From Chitinophaga sp. YR573 (GTDB lineage Bacteria > Bacteroidota > Bacteroidia > Chitinophagales > Chitinophagaceae), in assembly GCF_900110995.1 (NCBI RefSeq), contig NZ_FOJF01000002.1, forward strand, positions 868,001 to 932,000: a stretch of 64,000 nt of DNA. Reading direction: 5' to 3'. The notes beneath the pieces were generated by a model. The model saw only the letters and a program-made list of their open reading frames with translations. It did not search any database and was not told where the DNA came from. Position 1 is the stretch's first letter. The number at the start of each line of letters is the position of its first letter. A program made the position numbers and the translations under genes. Positions 53,452-61,539 of this stretch are shown piece after piece.

Positions 53452-54249
53452 CTAGGCTGTTTGATAATTTTCCACTCTTATTTCTGCGATTGTTCCACTG
53501 GTTGATCCCGGCAGATACCGGATGGTGCCACCGATTATGTTCAAACGGCTTTCAATATTTTTTAATCCCAGGCTACCTGTTTTTTTACGTGAAATGTCAA
53601 GGGACTGCAGCAGTTGTCCATTACCATTATCTTCTACGGTGATGGACAGAACGGATGGAGTGCTGTTATAGGTGATTTGCACATGGGTAGCCTGTGCGTG
53701 TTTGAGGATGTTGTTGATCAGTTCCTGTACGATGCGGTAAACGTTCAGTGCTTTTTCTTTTTCTACGGGATACTGGTTGCCATCATCCTTATAATCAACG
53801 AGTACTGTTTTGTTTTTGTTCATCAGATTGCAGAACGAGTCCAGCGCCTGTGAGAGTCCCAGGTTTTCGAGGGCCTGAGGGTGGAGGCTTTGTGAGATGA
53901 ACCGGAGCTGCTGAATGATGGTATCTGTAAAGTCTTTTGTTTCTTTTAGCTGTTCCTGCTCGTTGTGACCTGTTTTTAAGAGGGGCTGGAGCTGGTTCAG
54001 GTTGAGTTTGAGAACGGATAACTGGGCGCCTACTTCATCGTGGAGGTCTTCTGCAATACGTTTGCGTTCCAGTTCCTGGCCCTGCAGGATGGCAACGAGT
54101 CTTTCCTGTTGCAGGATGAGATCTTTATCGCGGAGTACCAGTTTGTGCTGGATTACTTCTTTTTGTTGAAAAATAACCAGTACTACCACCAGGATACCCA
54201 GGGTAAGCATGACGGCAGTACCGATTATAATGATTTCAGAAGTGTTCAT
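53452..54249 (-). CDS. Sensor histidine kinase (HisKA_3 type)
   Basis: A 265-residue kinase with one transmembrane helix (about 5-27) and no sensor domain of its own. The dimerisation region has ERKRIAEDLHDEVGAQLS with the phosphorylated His70; the ATPase part has YRIVQELINNILKHAQA (N box), VEDNGNG (G1) and KTGSLGLKNIESR. Its start overlaps the 7-TM protein gene by 4 bp (54246-54249), which implies that the two act together and that the 7-TM protein may be the sensor. Confidence 0.94.
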   Translation of the reverse strand: MNTSEIIIIGTAVMLTLGILVVVLVIFQQKEVIQHKLVLRDKDLILQQERLVAILQGQELERKRIAEDLHDEVGAQLSVLKLNLNQLQPLLKTGHNEQEQLKETKDFTDTIIQQLRFISQSLHPQALENLGLSQALDSFCNLMNKNKTVLVDYKDDGNQYPVEKEKALNVYRIVQELINNILKHAQATHVQITYNSTPSVLSITVEDNGNGQLLQSLDISRKKTGSLGLKNIESRLNIIGGTIRYLPGSTSGTIAEIRVENYQTA

Positions 54250-54917
54250 CTCCGCATCTTTTTTGCTTTCACAAGACCAATATAAATAAGAATCAATTGA
54301 ATAATGGCTGCAATATATGAAATACTGATAGTTAGATTCATTGTACGGGGAACTGTGGGTTCTTTTGCCTGTTGTAGCAGATTATAGGCAAGGAAAAGCA
54401 TAAAAGCCCCACAGTGATAAATAAAAAGCCCGGCATTATACCAGAAGTTAGGCAGCGAATTGATAAAAATCGATTTTTTAATCAGCTCTTCATCTTTTAG
54501 TAGTTGCCAGAAGAAGATGGCACCATAAATCAGAAGTATAAAAGTTTTAGCAGTAGCGAAGTAAGAATTATAGGCGTACAGACCTTCCAGTTTGAGGAAG
54601 TCTGCGAGAAAAATGATGAATACAGGTAATAAAATCAGGGTAATACAGCGCTTTACAAGTTCATTTTTGATAATTATTTGGAAAAATCTCGAAAGAATGA
54701 CAAACTGGGCAAAGTACATAATTGAAAAGAACCACATGTTATTTTTCCAAAAATGTCCTATAAACAGGGAACCATATGCGAAAATCAGGCTGCTTAACAG
54801 GTAATAAAACATCCACTTACCACCCTTGTCAAGTACTTTAAAATAAATGAGAAAGGGGATCAAAAGCAAGCATTCGATCCCCCCCATAATGTAAAATAAC
54901 AATAGATATGCGTACAC
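54246..54917 (-). CDS. Seven-helix membrane protein of unknown family, probable sensor partner
   Basis: A 223-residue protein with seven predicted helices (about 3-26, 34-56, 62-83, 91-108, 118-140, 158-180, 195-216), an N-terminus outside-like and a basic end KAKKMRR. Aromatic residues are many and there is no soluble domain. I do not recognise the family; the layout resembles 7TM signalling modules (for example 7TMR-DISM without its extracellular domain). It overlaps the kinase gene by 4 bp and is 25 bp after the Cys-tailed protein gene. Confidence 0.75.
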   Translation of the reverse strand: MYAYLLLFYIMGGIECLLLIPFLIYFKVLDKGGKWMFYYLLSSLIFAYGSLFIGHFWKNNMWFFSIMYFAQFVILSRFFQIIIKNELVKRCITLILLPVFIIFLADFLKLEGLYAYNSYFATAKTFILLIYGAIFFWQLLKDEELIKKSIFINSLPNFWYNAGLFIYHCGAFMLFLAYNLLQQAKEPTVPRTMNLTISISYIAAIIQLILIYIGLVKAKKMRR

Positions 54918-54942
54918 TTAGAAAGGGTTTAAATCAATGAAC

Positions 54943-55383
54943 TCAAGGGCAATATGTAGGGCAAGGAAGGCCGCCATCGAGGGCTTTCCCACCACTTGTA
55001 GTAGCAACACTATCAGCGCTACTTTCTGATTCGTCTGTACTTGCTGCTGCGGAGCGTGTTGCAGCATTAGGTTTCTGGGGATGCATGATCACATTCTTTC
55101 CATCCTCGTTTACGGGATAGATAACCATTTTCTTGTCATCTTTACCGTCTCCATCCAGATCAATACCATAATAGATACGCATGCCTACGATTTTGTCTTT
55201 GCCGTTGTCGTAATTCAGTACTTCATCCAGCTTATCTTTACCAAAGAAGTAGGCTTGGGTAAAATCATCATGGTGATGATGATCTCTTTCACGTTTACAA
55301 TACGCCTCTCTTAATTTAAGTGCATCTTCTTCCGGAATAAAAGTCCCTGCATCAGGGTGAAACGTTTTAGAAATTGTACTCAT
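54943..55383 (-). CDS. Unrecognised protein with His cluster, calcium-type loop and C-terminal CPTYCP
   Basis: A 146-residue protein without signal peptide and of no family I know. Visible features: HHHHDDF (35-41), an EF-hand-like DLDGDGKDD (75-83), a Ser/Ala-rich linker (111-131) and the terminal GGLPCPTYCP with Cys141 and Cys145 (CxxxC). The C-terminal tail after a Gly-Gly recalls a leader-core layout, but no modification enzymes are nearby. First gene of the two-component operon; a signal protein or sensor accessory is possible. Confidence 0.6.
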   Translation of the reverse strand: MSTISKTFHPDAGTFIPEEDALKLREAYCKRERDHHHHDDFTQAYFFGKDKLDEVLNYDNGKDKIVGMRIYYGIDLDGDGKDDKKMVIYPVNEDGKNVIMHPQKPNAATRSAAASTDESESSADSVATTSGGKALDGGLPCPTYCP

Positions 55384-55744
55384 GTGTTGTTGTGGTTTTT
55401 AATAGGCGGTAAAATTATCATAAATATTTTCTCCACAAAGAGAAAGCTTTTATTACATGTTTGTGGGATACGGATAGGGGAAGTTGATGTAAATGTTTGA
55501 TTATTAATATTTTGAAAAAAATAGCTTGCGTTTGTACCGGTTTTGTTTGCGTATTTTACCCGTAAAAATGCGTAGAAGTACGTATTTATTTTTTACAGTA
55601 GGTTAACTCTTGTTTCTTTTTTGCTTCTGAACAATCTTTGCAATGTCGGTTAGAGATCGCGACTCTTTCCAACGAGCAATCTTTGGTGGGCCTTTCTACC
55701 CATGTTTGTTCTTATCCTTTACTAGTCTATGCAGAGAAAAAGCA

Positions 55745-55796
55745 GCTGTAAATGAACAGCTAAGAAGAGGTTAAGTAATGCTAACCCTTCTTTTTA
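55745..55796 (+). promoter_or_regulatory. Double hairpin with terminator just before the 55810 gene
   Basis: AGCTGT/ACAGCT (55745-55762) is followed by GAAG(A)GGTTA paired with TAACCCTTC (55765-55791) and five T, ending 13 bp before the ATG at 55810. This is an intrinsic terminator in the leader, so either an attenuator or the end of a short RNA. The rest of the 426-bp gap 55384-55809 is AT-rich; it includes ATTTTAC CC GTAAAAT at about 55554-55569 and no further gene. Confidence 0.5.
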
Positions 55797-55809
55797 AAAC
55801 CTTAAAGCT

Positions 55810-56685
55810 ATGTGTTACCTATTAATCGGAAACATTTCTGCATTGATCTCAGATGATTGTATAGAACCTTTGGTAAATGCGCGTTTACGTGTTTATTTAC
55901 CGGATGGTAGTTACCCCACTGGTTACCCCAAAAGAAATATTTTTAATGGACCCGGTCAGCTGTCCTCAGCTGACGTAGCCGCTAAAAGTGATCGTTTGCT
56001 TGCGGAGGCTACGCTGGATGAGAGGGGCAATTTTACATTAAGCTGGGAACAATTGCATCTTTTTACAGAGCCATTAGAACTGGATCTCTGTTTCGACCGG
56101 ATGCCCGAAGAACAACAAGTCTCAGGAAAGGGCACCGAGCGTCATTATCACCTGAGCACACTGGTGCCGCACTGGAAACGTTCATTGCAGCGATACGTAG
56201 CAGCTTTTGCCTACGTAATACCAGCCGAAAACTGGAGCCAGATAAGGGCCAGTTATGGTACATGGGTGATTGCCGGCGCTGTCCGGAAAATTCACCCGAA
56301 AGAGGGACAGTCACAATTAAGGGTAGAAGTGTACAATGCCATTGGGCACCGTTTACTGGCCAGCGCCAGGACAGATGAAAAGGGACGTTATCAGCTGCGT
56401 TTTGGCAGAAGGGAACTTACGGCAGGCCGTCTGATGCTGATCAGGGATTACCGGCTAAACACAGCACCGGATGTATACTTTAAAGTGTACAGGGACAACC
56501 GGTTGTTGTGGGAAGAAGCAGCGGAGCTGGCAACAATGCCGGGGCGTAAATCCATTGCTTCCTGTAGTGTAATCAACATCAACATGCAACAACGGCCTGT
56601 TGAGAAGAAATCCACCGGTTATGTATCGGGTTTGTTAAGCAGCTGGGCAGTTGTGGGGAGGAAATCGTCATTAGTAAGTTATTAG
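55810..56685 (+). CDS. Protein of unknown function with transthyretin-like repeats
   Basis: A 291-residue protein that I do not assign to a family. It contains two beta-sandwich-like stretches of the carboxypeptidase-regulatory/transthyretin kind: the first about 1-85 (CIEPLVNARLRVYLPDG ... ATLDERGNFTLSW) and the second about 150-255 (QSQLRVEVYNAIGHRLLASARTDEKGRYQLRF). There is no signal peptide, so a cytoplasmic place or unusual export route is implied. Downstream is a bidirectional terminator; upstream is the double hairpin. Confidence 0.6.
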   Translation: MCYLLIGNISALISDDCIEPLVNARLRVYLPDGSYPTGYPKRNIFNGPGQLSSADVAAKSDRLLAEATLDERGNFTLSWEQLHLFTEPLELDLCFDRMPEEQQVSGKGTERHYHLSTLVPHWKRSLQRYVAAFAYVIPAENWSQIRASYGTWVIAGAVRKIHPKEGQSQLRVEVYNAIGHRLLASARTDEKGRYQLRFGRRELTAGRLMLIRDYRLNTAPDVYFKVYRDNRLLWEEAAELATMPGRKSIASCSVININMQQRPVEKKSTGYVSGLLSSWAVVGRKSSLVSY

Positions 56686-56758
56686 TTTCTAAGATATCAT
56701 TTAACCTATATTAATTAAGCAATGTCTGACCCCTGTTGTTTGCACATCCCATTTATAT

Positions 56759-56801
56759 AAAAACAGCTACCCATTCAGCCAGTTCCCGGGTAGCTGTTTT
56801 T
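56759..56801. terminator. Bidirectional terminator
   Basis: AAAAACAGCTACCC pairs with GGGTAGCTGTTTTT (14 bp, 15-nt loop) between the converging 55810 and PI-PLC genes. Confidence 0.88.
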
Positions 56802-56807
56802 TTCCTC

Positions 56808-57770
56808 TTAGAAATTTGTATTGTAAATCAATGTCGCTCTTGCTGATTCAGCAAAATCCATCGGAATAATACCAAACCTGCCGTGAGTGTTACTTGTAAA
56901 ATAAGTAGTTACACTTGGGTTGATACTGTTTGATACAGTAGGAATGCTTGGGATGCTAAAAATCAGGGATTTGTATCCGCTGGTAAAGTTCACATACAGT
57001 ACTGCAGGGTTCAATGTTTTAGCTTCATTTAACAATGCGCTGATGTTGTTCCATTTAGCAGTGTTATCAGGTACTACGTACTGGTCCTGTACTCTTAGAC
57101 TGGCATTGCTGTTACTGATGGTAAAGGTGGTGTTATCTCCCCACGCAGTAGCGTCTATACCTTTAGGAGTGGTGGCCGCGCCGAATCTTCTCAGCAACAT
57201 GATTTTACCTCTTACCTGGCCTAGGGTAGGGATGGTTGCACCCAGTGACCAATAGCTGGAATAAGTTTGTACATAAGAGTCGAATGTCTGCTCAAAAGTG
57301 CGGGTATTGTTTGAAGCGTCGTATTCTTCTTTTACGCTCATTACGATACATTCTCCCGGATGGCTGTTCAGGAAAGCCTTACAGGTTAACATTACATCAT
57401 TGAAATTCTGATTCTGATAAATAGAACCATGATGAATAGCGAAGGCATTGTCAATGTGGCGGCAACGGATATCCAGGAAACGGATACCTGCTTCCAGTTG
57501 TTCTGCGATGGTCAGGTTCTGACATTTGGCAGTACCGGATACTGGTTCAAAACGGGCACCACTGTCGTGGGTACCAGGGATAGATAATGCGGCCAGACTA
57601 CTATTGTCCGGCAGGGATGTCATCCAGTTGTTGGTAGCAACTGTGGCTGCCTGGGCAACGGCAACTTCTTTGTTAAGGGATAAATCTGGTGTAACATCTT
57701 CTTTTTTACAGCTGGAAAATGAAACGGCCAGCAGCATGCCTGCGGCAAACATCAAACGTGTGTTTCTCAT
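56808..57770 (-). CDS. Phosphatidylinositol-specific phospholipase C-like lipoprotein
   Basis: A 320-residue lipoprotein (FSSC, Cys21). The X domain of bacterial PI-PLC begins at about residue 48: SIPGTHDSG contains the first catalytic His (His68), GIRFLDIRCR follows, and AIHHGSIYQ carries the second (His113 or His114). Typical bacterial length. It could cleave phosphatidylinositol or GPI-like anchors, in the cell envelope. No neighbours suggest its role; monocistronic, converging with the 55810 gene. Confidence 0.9.
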   Translation of the reverse strand: MRNTRLMFAAGMLLAVSFSSCKKEDVTPDLSLNKEVAVAQAATVATNNWMTSLPDNSSLAALSIPGTHDSGARFEPVSGTAKCQNLTIAEQLEAGIRFLDIRCRHIDNAFAIHHGSIYQNQNFNDVMLTCKAFLNSHPGECIVMSVKEEYDASNNTRTFEQTFDSYVQTYSSYWSLGATIPTLGQVRGKIMLLRRFGAATTPKGIDATAWGDNTTFTISNSNASLRVQDQYVVPDNTAKWNNISALLNEAKTLNPAVLYVNFTSGYKSLIFSIPSIPTVSNSINPSVTTYFTSNTHGRFGIIPMDFAESARATLIYNTNF

Positions 57771-57931
57771 GGGTGTGAGTGTTTATAGGTTAGGTATCGA
57801 ATAACGTGTTACAGGGCATCACGGGTACGGGTATAACTGAGGCTGTAAATAGTTACAGCACTTAGCTTCTCTCGCAGTAAAGACACGGCTTGCGGAGCTT
57901 TTAACTAGTGTTAACAATACGGTAATATTTG

Positions 57932-58828
57932 TCAGAAACGGGGGTGAAACTGCTGCAGTGTATTGCGTAGAAATTCTCTGTCGAGGTGCGTATAGATTTC
58001 TGTTGTAGTAATGCTTTCATGGCCCAGCATTTCCTGTACGGCTCTCAGGTCTGCGCCACCTTCTACGAGATGTGTGGCAAAGGAATGGCGGAAGGTATGG
58101 GGGGATACCTGTTTGGTAATACCTGCGGCAGCAGTGAGATCTTTTATCACCAGGAAAATCATTACACGGGTGAGGGCACTGCCACGGCGGTTGAGAAAAA
58201 GAATGTCTTCCTGTCCTTTTTTAATAGGTACATGTACTCTTACTTCTTCTTTATAAATATTGATGTATTTCATGGCATCCCTTCCGATGGGGATCAATCT
58301 TTCTTTATCTCCTTTTCCTACTATGCGTATAAAGCCTGCATCAAAATGAAGCTGTGATATTTTGAGACTGGTGACTTCACTTACGCGTAGTCCGCAGCTG
58401 TACATGGTTTCTAAAATAGCGCGGTTACGCTGACCTTCCGGAGTACCTGCTTTTACTTTGGCGATGATGCGTTCTATTTCATCAAAGGTGAGTACGTCGG
58501 GGAGCTGGCGTCGTGTTTTGGGAGCTTCCAGCAATTGGGTAGGATCTATCTTAATGATATCTTCCAGCAGCAGGTATTTATAGAAGGCTTTGATACCGGA
58601 GATGATCCTGGCCTGTGAGGTGGCGGTCATACCCAGGGTAGCGATGGATTGTACGAAGTCCTGAAGGTGGGAGAGAACGACCTGGTCCGGTGGTAATTTA
58701 TGACCGGCAGACAGCAGGTATTGAGCCAGTTTCTCTACATCCCGCAGGTAAGCCTCGATAGAATTGGCGGAAAGAGAGCGTTCCAGCTGCAGGTATGCTT
58801 TGAATCCTTTGAGGTATATATCCCACAT
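57932..58828 (-). CDS. xerD: Tyrosine recombinase XerD
   Basis: A 298-residue recombinase resolving chromosome dimers at dif together with XerC. The N-terminal SAM-like core-binding domain covers 1-85; the catalytic domain has Arg148 (CGLRVSE), Lys172 (GKGDKER), His244 and Arg247 (HTFRHSFATH), His270 (MLGHESI) and the nucleophile Tyr279 (IYTH). Chosen as XerD on overall sequence and core neighbourhood (ndk, cdaA, folP), not a mobile integrase. No dif site is visible next to it. Confidence 0.92.
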   Translation of the reverse strand: MWDIYLKGFKAYLQLERSLSANSIEAYLRDVEKLAQYLLSAGHKLPPDQVVLSHLQDFVQSIATLGMTATSQARIISGIKAFYKYLLLEDIIKIDPTQLLEAPKTRRQLPDVLTFDEIERIIAKVKAGTPEGQRNRAILETMYSCGLRVSEVTSLKISQLHFDAGFIRIVGKGDKERLIPIGRDAMKYINIYKEEVRVHVPIKKGQEDILFLNRRGSALTRVMIFLVIKDLTAAAGITKQVSPHTFRHSFATHLVEGGADLRAVQEMLGHESITTTEIYTHLDREFLRNTLQQFHPRF

Positions 58829-58845
58829 GAGCGGTAAGATAAATT

Positions 58846-58883
58846 AAAAAGAGGGTGTATCAGACCAGATACACCCTCTTTTT
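58846..58883. terminator. Terminator between ndk and xerD
   Basis: AAAAAGAGGGTGTATC pairs with GATACACCCTCTTTTT (16 bp, loop AGACCA). It ends the ndk transcript on the minus strand. Confidence 0.9.
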
Positions 58884-58902
58884 TATAATGTTCAACCTGG
58901 AA

Positions 58903-59322
58903 TTAGAACTTTTCCAGACCGGAGAAGAAGAAATTGCCTTCAATTTCAGCGTTTTCGTCAGAATCGGAACCATGAACCGCGTTACGGCCGATAGATTCTG
59001 CGTACAGCTTGCGGATAGTACCTTCTTCAGCGTTAGCCGGGTTGGTAGCACCGATCAGTTTGCGGAAATCTTCCACTGCATTGGTTTTTTCCAGGATAGC
59101 AGCCACGATGTGACCACTGCTCATGAATTCAACCAGTTCGCCGTAGAAAGGTCTTTCGCTGTGTACTGCGTAGAATTCGCCAGCTTTCTGGGTAGAGAGC
59201 CTGGTCATTTTCATCGCTACGATACGGAAGCCCGCTGCGTTTATTTTGTCCAGAATACCACCAATATGCCCGTTTTCAACGGCATCTGGCTTAATCATCG
59301 TAAAAGTTCTGTTAGTCGCCAT
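58903..59322 (-). CDS. ndk: Nucleoside-diphosphate kinase
   Basis: A 139-residue enzyme transferring phosphate from ATP to other NDPs. The N-terminal TFTMIKPDAVENG, the RPFYGELVEFMSSG segment and the active-site NAVHGSDSDENA with phospho-His117 are intact. Full length for the family. Own promoter (TACATTTG box) and terminator. Confidence 0.97.
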   Translation of the reverse strand: MATNRTFTMIKPDAVENGHIGGILDKINAAGFRIVAMKMTRLSTQKAGEFYAVHSERPFYGELVEFMSSGHIVAAILEKTNAVEDFRKLIGATNPANAEEGTIRKLYAESIGRNAVHGSDSDENAEIEGNFFFSGLEKF

Positions 59323-59357
59323 ATAATTTAGAATTCCTAATTACCTGATTTTGGCCG

Positions 59358-59365
59358 CAAATGTA
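59358..59365 (-). promoter_or_regulatory. -7 box of ndk
   Basis: TACATTTG on the minus strand matches TAnnTTTG, 36 bp before the ndk ATG. Confidence 0.5.
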
Positions 59366-59563
59366 ACCAGAATTTGTATAGAGACGAAAAAAAAAGCCTG
59401 AAAAGGAGCTGATTAAGCACTATTAAGTGTTATTATCCAAATCCCCAGGGTAAAAATTTTGAAATTCTGTGCTAATTAGAGAACTTCGCACTTCATTTTT
59501 CGGTAAAAACAGTTACATTTTATTACTAATATAAATAATAGCAGCAATCTGCATACTTAAAGC

Positions 59564-60568
59564 ATGAAGAGGATCGAGGAAATCAAGCCGTTGCTGGAAA
59601 GCCCTAAAAAAGTAGTCATTACTATGCATCAGAAACCTGATGCGGATGCAATGGGTTCTTCACTGGCCTTGTTCCACTATTTGAAGCAGAAAGGGCACGA
59701 CGTAACTGTTATTTCTCCAACCAACTTTCCCGAATTCCTGGAATGGATGCCGGGGGCAAAGGAGGTACTGGATTTTGAATCTGCCCAGGATAAGGCGTTA
59801 AAGGCGCTGGAAGGGATTGAATTACTGTTTTGCCTTGACTTTAATGCGTTGTACCGCACAAAAGGTATGGAACCATACCTGGCGGCGTTATCCTGTATTA
59901 AAATACTGATAGACCATCACCTGGAACCTCAGCCCGACTTTGACTATGGTGTGAGCGATACTACGGCTTCTTCCACGGCACAGCTGGTATATGAGACGAT
60001 TTACCTGCTGGGTGATGAGAAATACATCAACGAGGACATGGCACAATGTATTTATGCTGGTACCATGACTGATACCGGATCTTTCCGTTTTGCCTCTACT
60101 TCAGCCAGGGTACACCGTATGGTGGCAGACCTGTTTGACCGTGGACTGAAACATGAGATCATTCATCAGGCTATTTACGACAACTTCCTGGAGAACCGTC
60201 TGCGTTTCCTGGGGCATAGCCTGCTGAACCGTATGGAAGTGTATTATGAGTATAATACTGCCCTGATAGCCATTCCGTATACAGACCTGAAGCGTTTTGA
60301 CCTGCAAACCGGAGATACAGAGGGAGTGGTGAACTACCTGTTATCTATACAGGGTATCAAGCTGGCAGCGCTGATCATCGACCGTCACCAGGAAGTGAAG
60401 CTCTCTTTCCGTTCCAAGGGAGATGTAGATGTTAACACCTTTGCGCGTAAGTATTTTGATGGAGGCGGTCATTTCCATGCAGCCGGCGGACATAGCGCTG
60501 ATTCACTGGAAAAGACGGTTCAGCGTTTTATCAGCGCCATTCAGGAAAACGAGGAAATACTACAATAG
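59564..60568 (+). CDS. nrnA: DHH/DHHA1 phosphoesterase (NrnA-like oligoribonuclease / pAp phosphatase)
   Basis: A 334-residue Mn-dependent phosphoesterase. The DHH domain has TMHQKPDADAMGSS (His22, Asp26, Asp28), CLDFN and LIDHHLEP, and the DHHA1 domain ends in FDGGGHFHAAGGHS. NrnA degrades short RNA, pAp, and in some bacteria pApA or c-di-AMP. The diadenylate cyclase gene lies 1 kb away, so a role in c-di-AMP turnover is possible. An FKBP lipoprotein gene follows after 27 bp in the same operon. Confidence 0.9.
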   Translation: MKRIEEIKPLLESPKKVVITMHQKPDADAMGSSLALFHYLKQKGHDVTVISPTNFPEFLEWMPGAKEVLDFESAQDKALKALEGIELLFCLDFNALYRTKGMEPYLAALSCIKILIDHHLEPQPDFDYGVSDTTASSTAQLVYETIYLLGDEKYINEDMAQCIYAGTMTDTGSFRFASTSARVHRMVADLFDRGLKHEIIHQAIYDNFLENRLRFLGHSLLNRMEVYYEYNTALIAIPYTDLKRFDLQTGDTEGVVNYLLSIQGIKLAALIIDRHQEVKLSFRSKGDVDVNTFARKYFDGGGHFHAAGGHSADSLEKTVQRFISAIQENEEILQ

Positions 60569-60595
60569 TCATTACAATCCTACTAATACAGTAAA

Positions 60596-61477
60596 ATGAA
60601 AAAGAACAATCAGTTTTTAGTTGTTGCAGCCTTAGGCCTGTTTATGGCCAGCTGCGGTACCGGAGTGAAAAAAACTCCTGGTGGCGTGGAATATATCGTT
60701 CATAAGTCAGGCAGCGGTGCGCAGCTAAAGCTGGGTGATACCGTCCTGATGAACGTTAGCCAGCGCCTGAACGATTCCCTGTTAGGCGAATCCCGTAAGA
60801 TCGTTGGTAAACCCGTACCTGTAATCCTTACAGCACCAAAAGAAAAGTATGACCTGATGGAAGGTCTGGCTCAGCTGCACGAAGGTGATAGCGCTACTTT
60901 CTTCATTCCTATCGACTCTTTACCACAGCACCTGCCATTTGGTAAAAAAGGCGATAAGCTGAAAGTTACTTTTGCTGTAGTGAACAAATTCTCTGCTGCA
61001 TCTCAGAAAGCTGCTGACGAAAAAGAAATCAAAGCATTCCTGGATAAAAACAGCCTGAAAGCTACACCTACACCAGAAGGCGTATATGTTGCTGTTAGTC
61101 AGGAAGGTAGCGGTGAATTACCTAAAGCAGGTGATACCGTATACGTACATTACACTGGTAAAACACTGGATGGTAAGGTATTTGATTCCAGCCTGGATTC
61201 TACATTAAGACCAGGTATGAAACTGGAACCAATTAAATTCCCTATCGGTCGTGGTTTCGTAATCAAAGGCTGGGATGCTGGTATTGGTTCCCTGAAAAAA
61301 GGAAGCAAAGCTACATTGTTAATTCCTTCTGGCTTAGCTTACGGTTTACAGGGCAGTCCTCCGGCAATTCCATCAAACTCTGTATTAGTGTTTGATGTAC
61401 AGCTGGTTGATGTTAAGGCTGGTGCTGTTGCTCCTGCAACTTCATTGCCTAACATGGCGCCTCCTGCAGGTCACTAA
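60596..61477 (+). CDS. FKBP-type peptidyl-prolyl isomerase lipoprotein with two FKBP-like domains
   Basis: A 293-residue lipoprotein (FMASC, Cys20). The N-terminal domain (about 32-130) resembles FKBP but lacks the usual active-site segments; the C-terminal domain (about 160-275) is canonical with VYVHYTGKTLDGKVFDSS, GRGFVIKGWDAGI and LIPSGLAYG. It would catalyse prolyl isomerisation during periplasmic folding. It ends in a Pro/Ala-rich tail (ATSLPNMAPPAGH). Probable operon with the DHH gene. Confidence 0.92.
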   Translation: MKKNNQFLVVAALGLFMASCGTGVKKTPGGVEYIVHKSGSGAQLKLGDTVLMNVSQRLNDSLLGESRKIVGKPVPVILTAPKEKYDLMEGLAQLHEGDSATFFIPIDSLPQHLPFGKKGDKLKVTFAVVNKFSAASQKAADEKEIKAFLDKNSLKATPTPEGVYVAVSQEGSGELPKAGDTVYVHYTGKTLDGKVFDSSLDSTLRPGMKLEPIKFPIGRGFVIKGWDAGIGSLKKGSKATLLIPSGLAYGLQGSPPAIPSNSVLVFDVQLVDVKAGAVAPATSLPNMAPPAGH

Positions 61478-61488
61478 TTAAAATTATA

Positions 61489-61525
61489 AAAAAGCCCCCC
61501 TGGAATTATTCCAGGGGGGCTTTTT
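61489..61525. terminator. Strong bidirectional terminator
   Basis: AAAAAGCCCCCCTGGAA pairs with TTCCAGGGGGGCTTTTT (17 bp, loop TTA) between FKBP (+) and cdaA (-). Confidence 0.93.
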
Positions 61526-61539
61526 GTTATGTATGATTA

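Noticed and set aside
57932..58828. Tyrosine recombinase as a mobile-element integrase
   Set aside because: Sequence fits XerD and the surroundings are core genes without att-like repeats.
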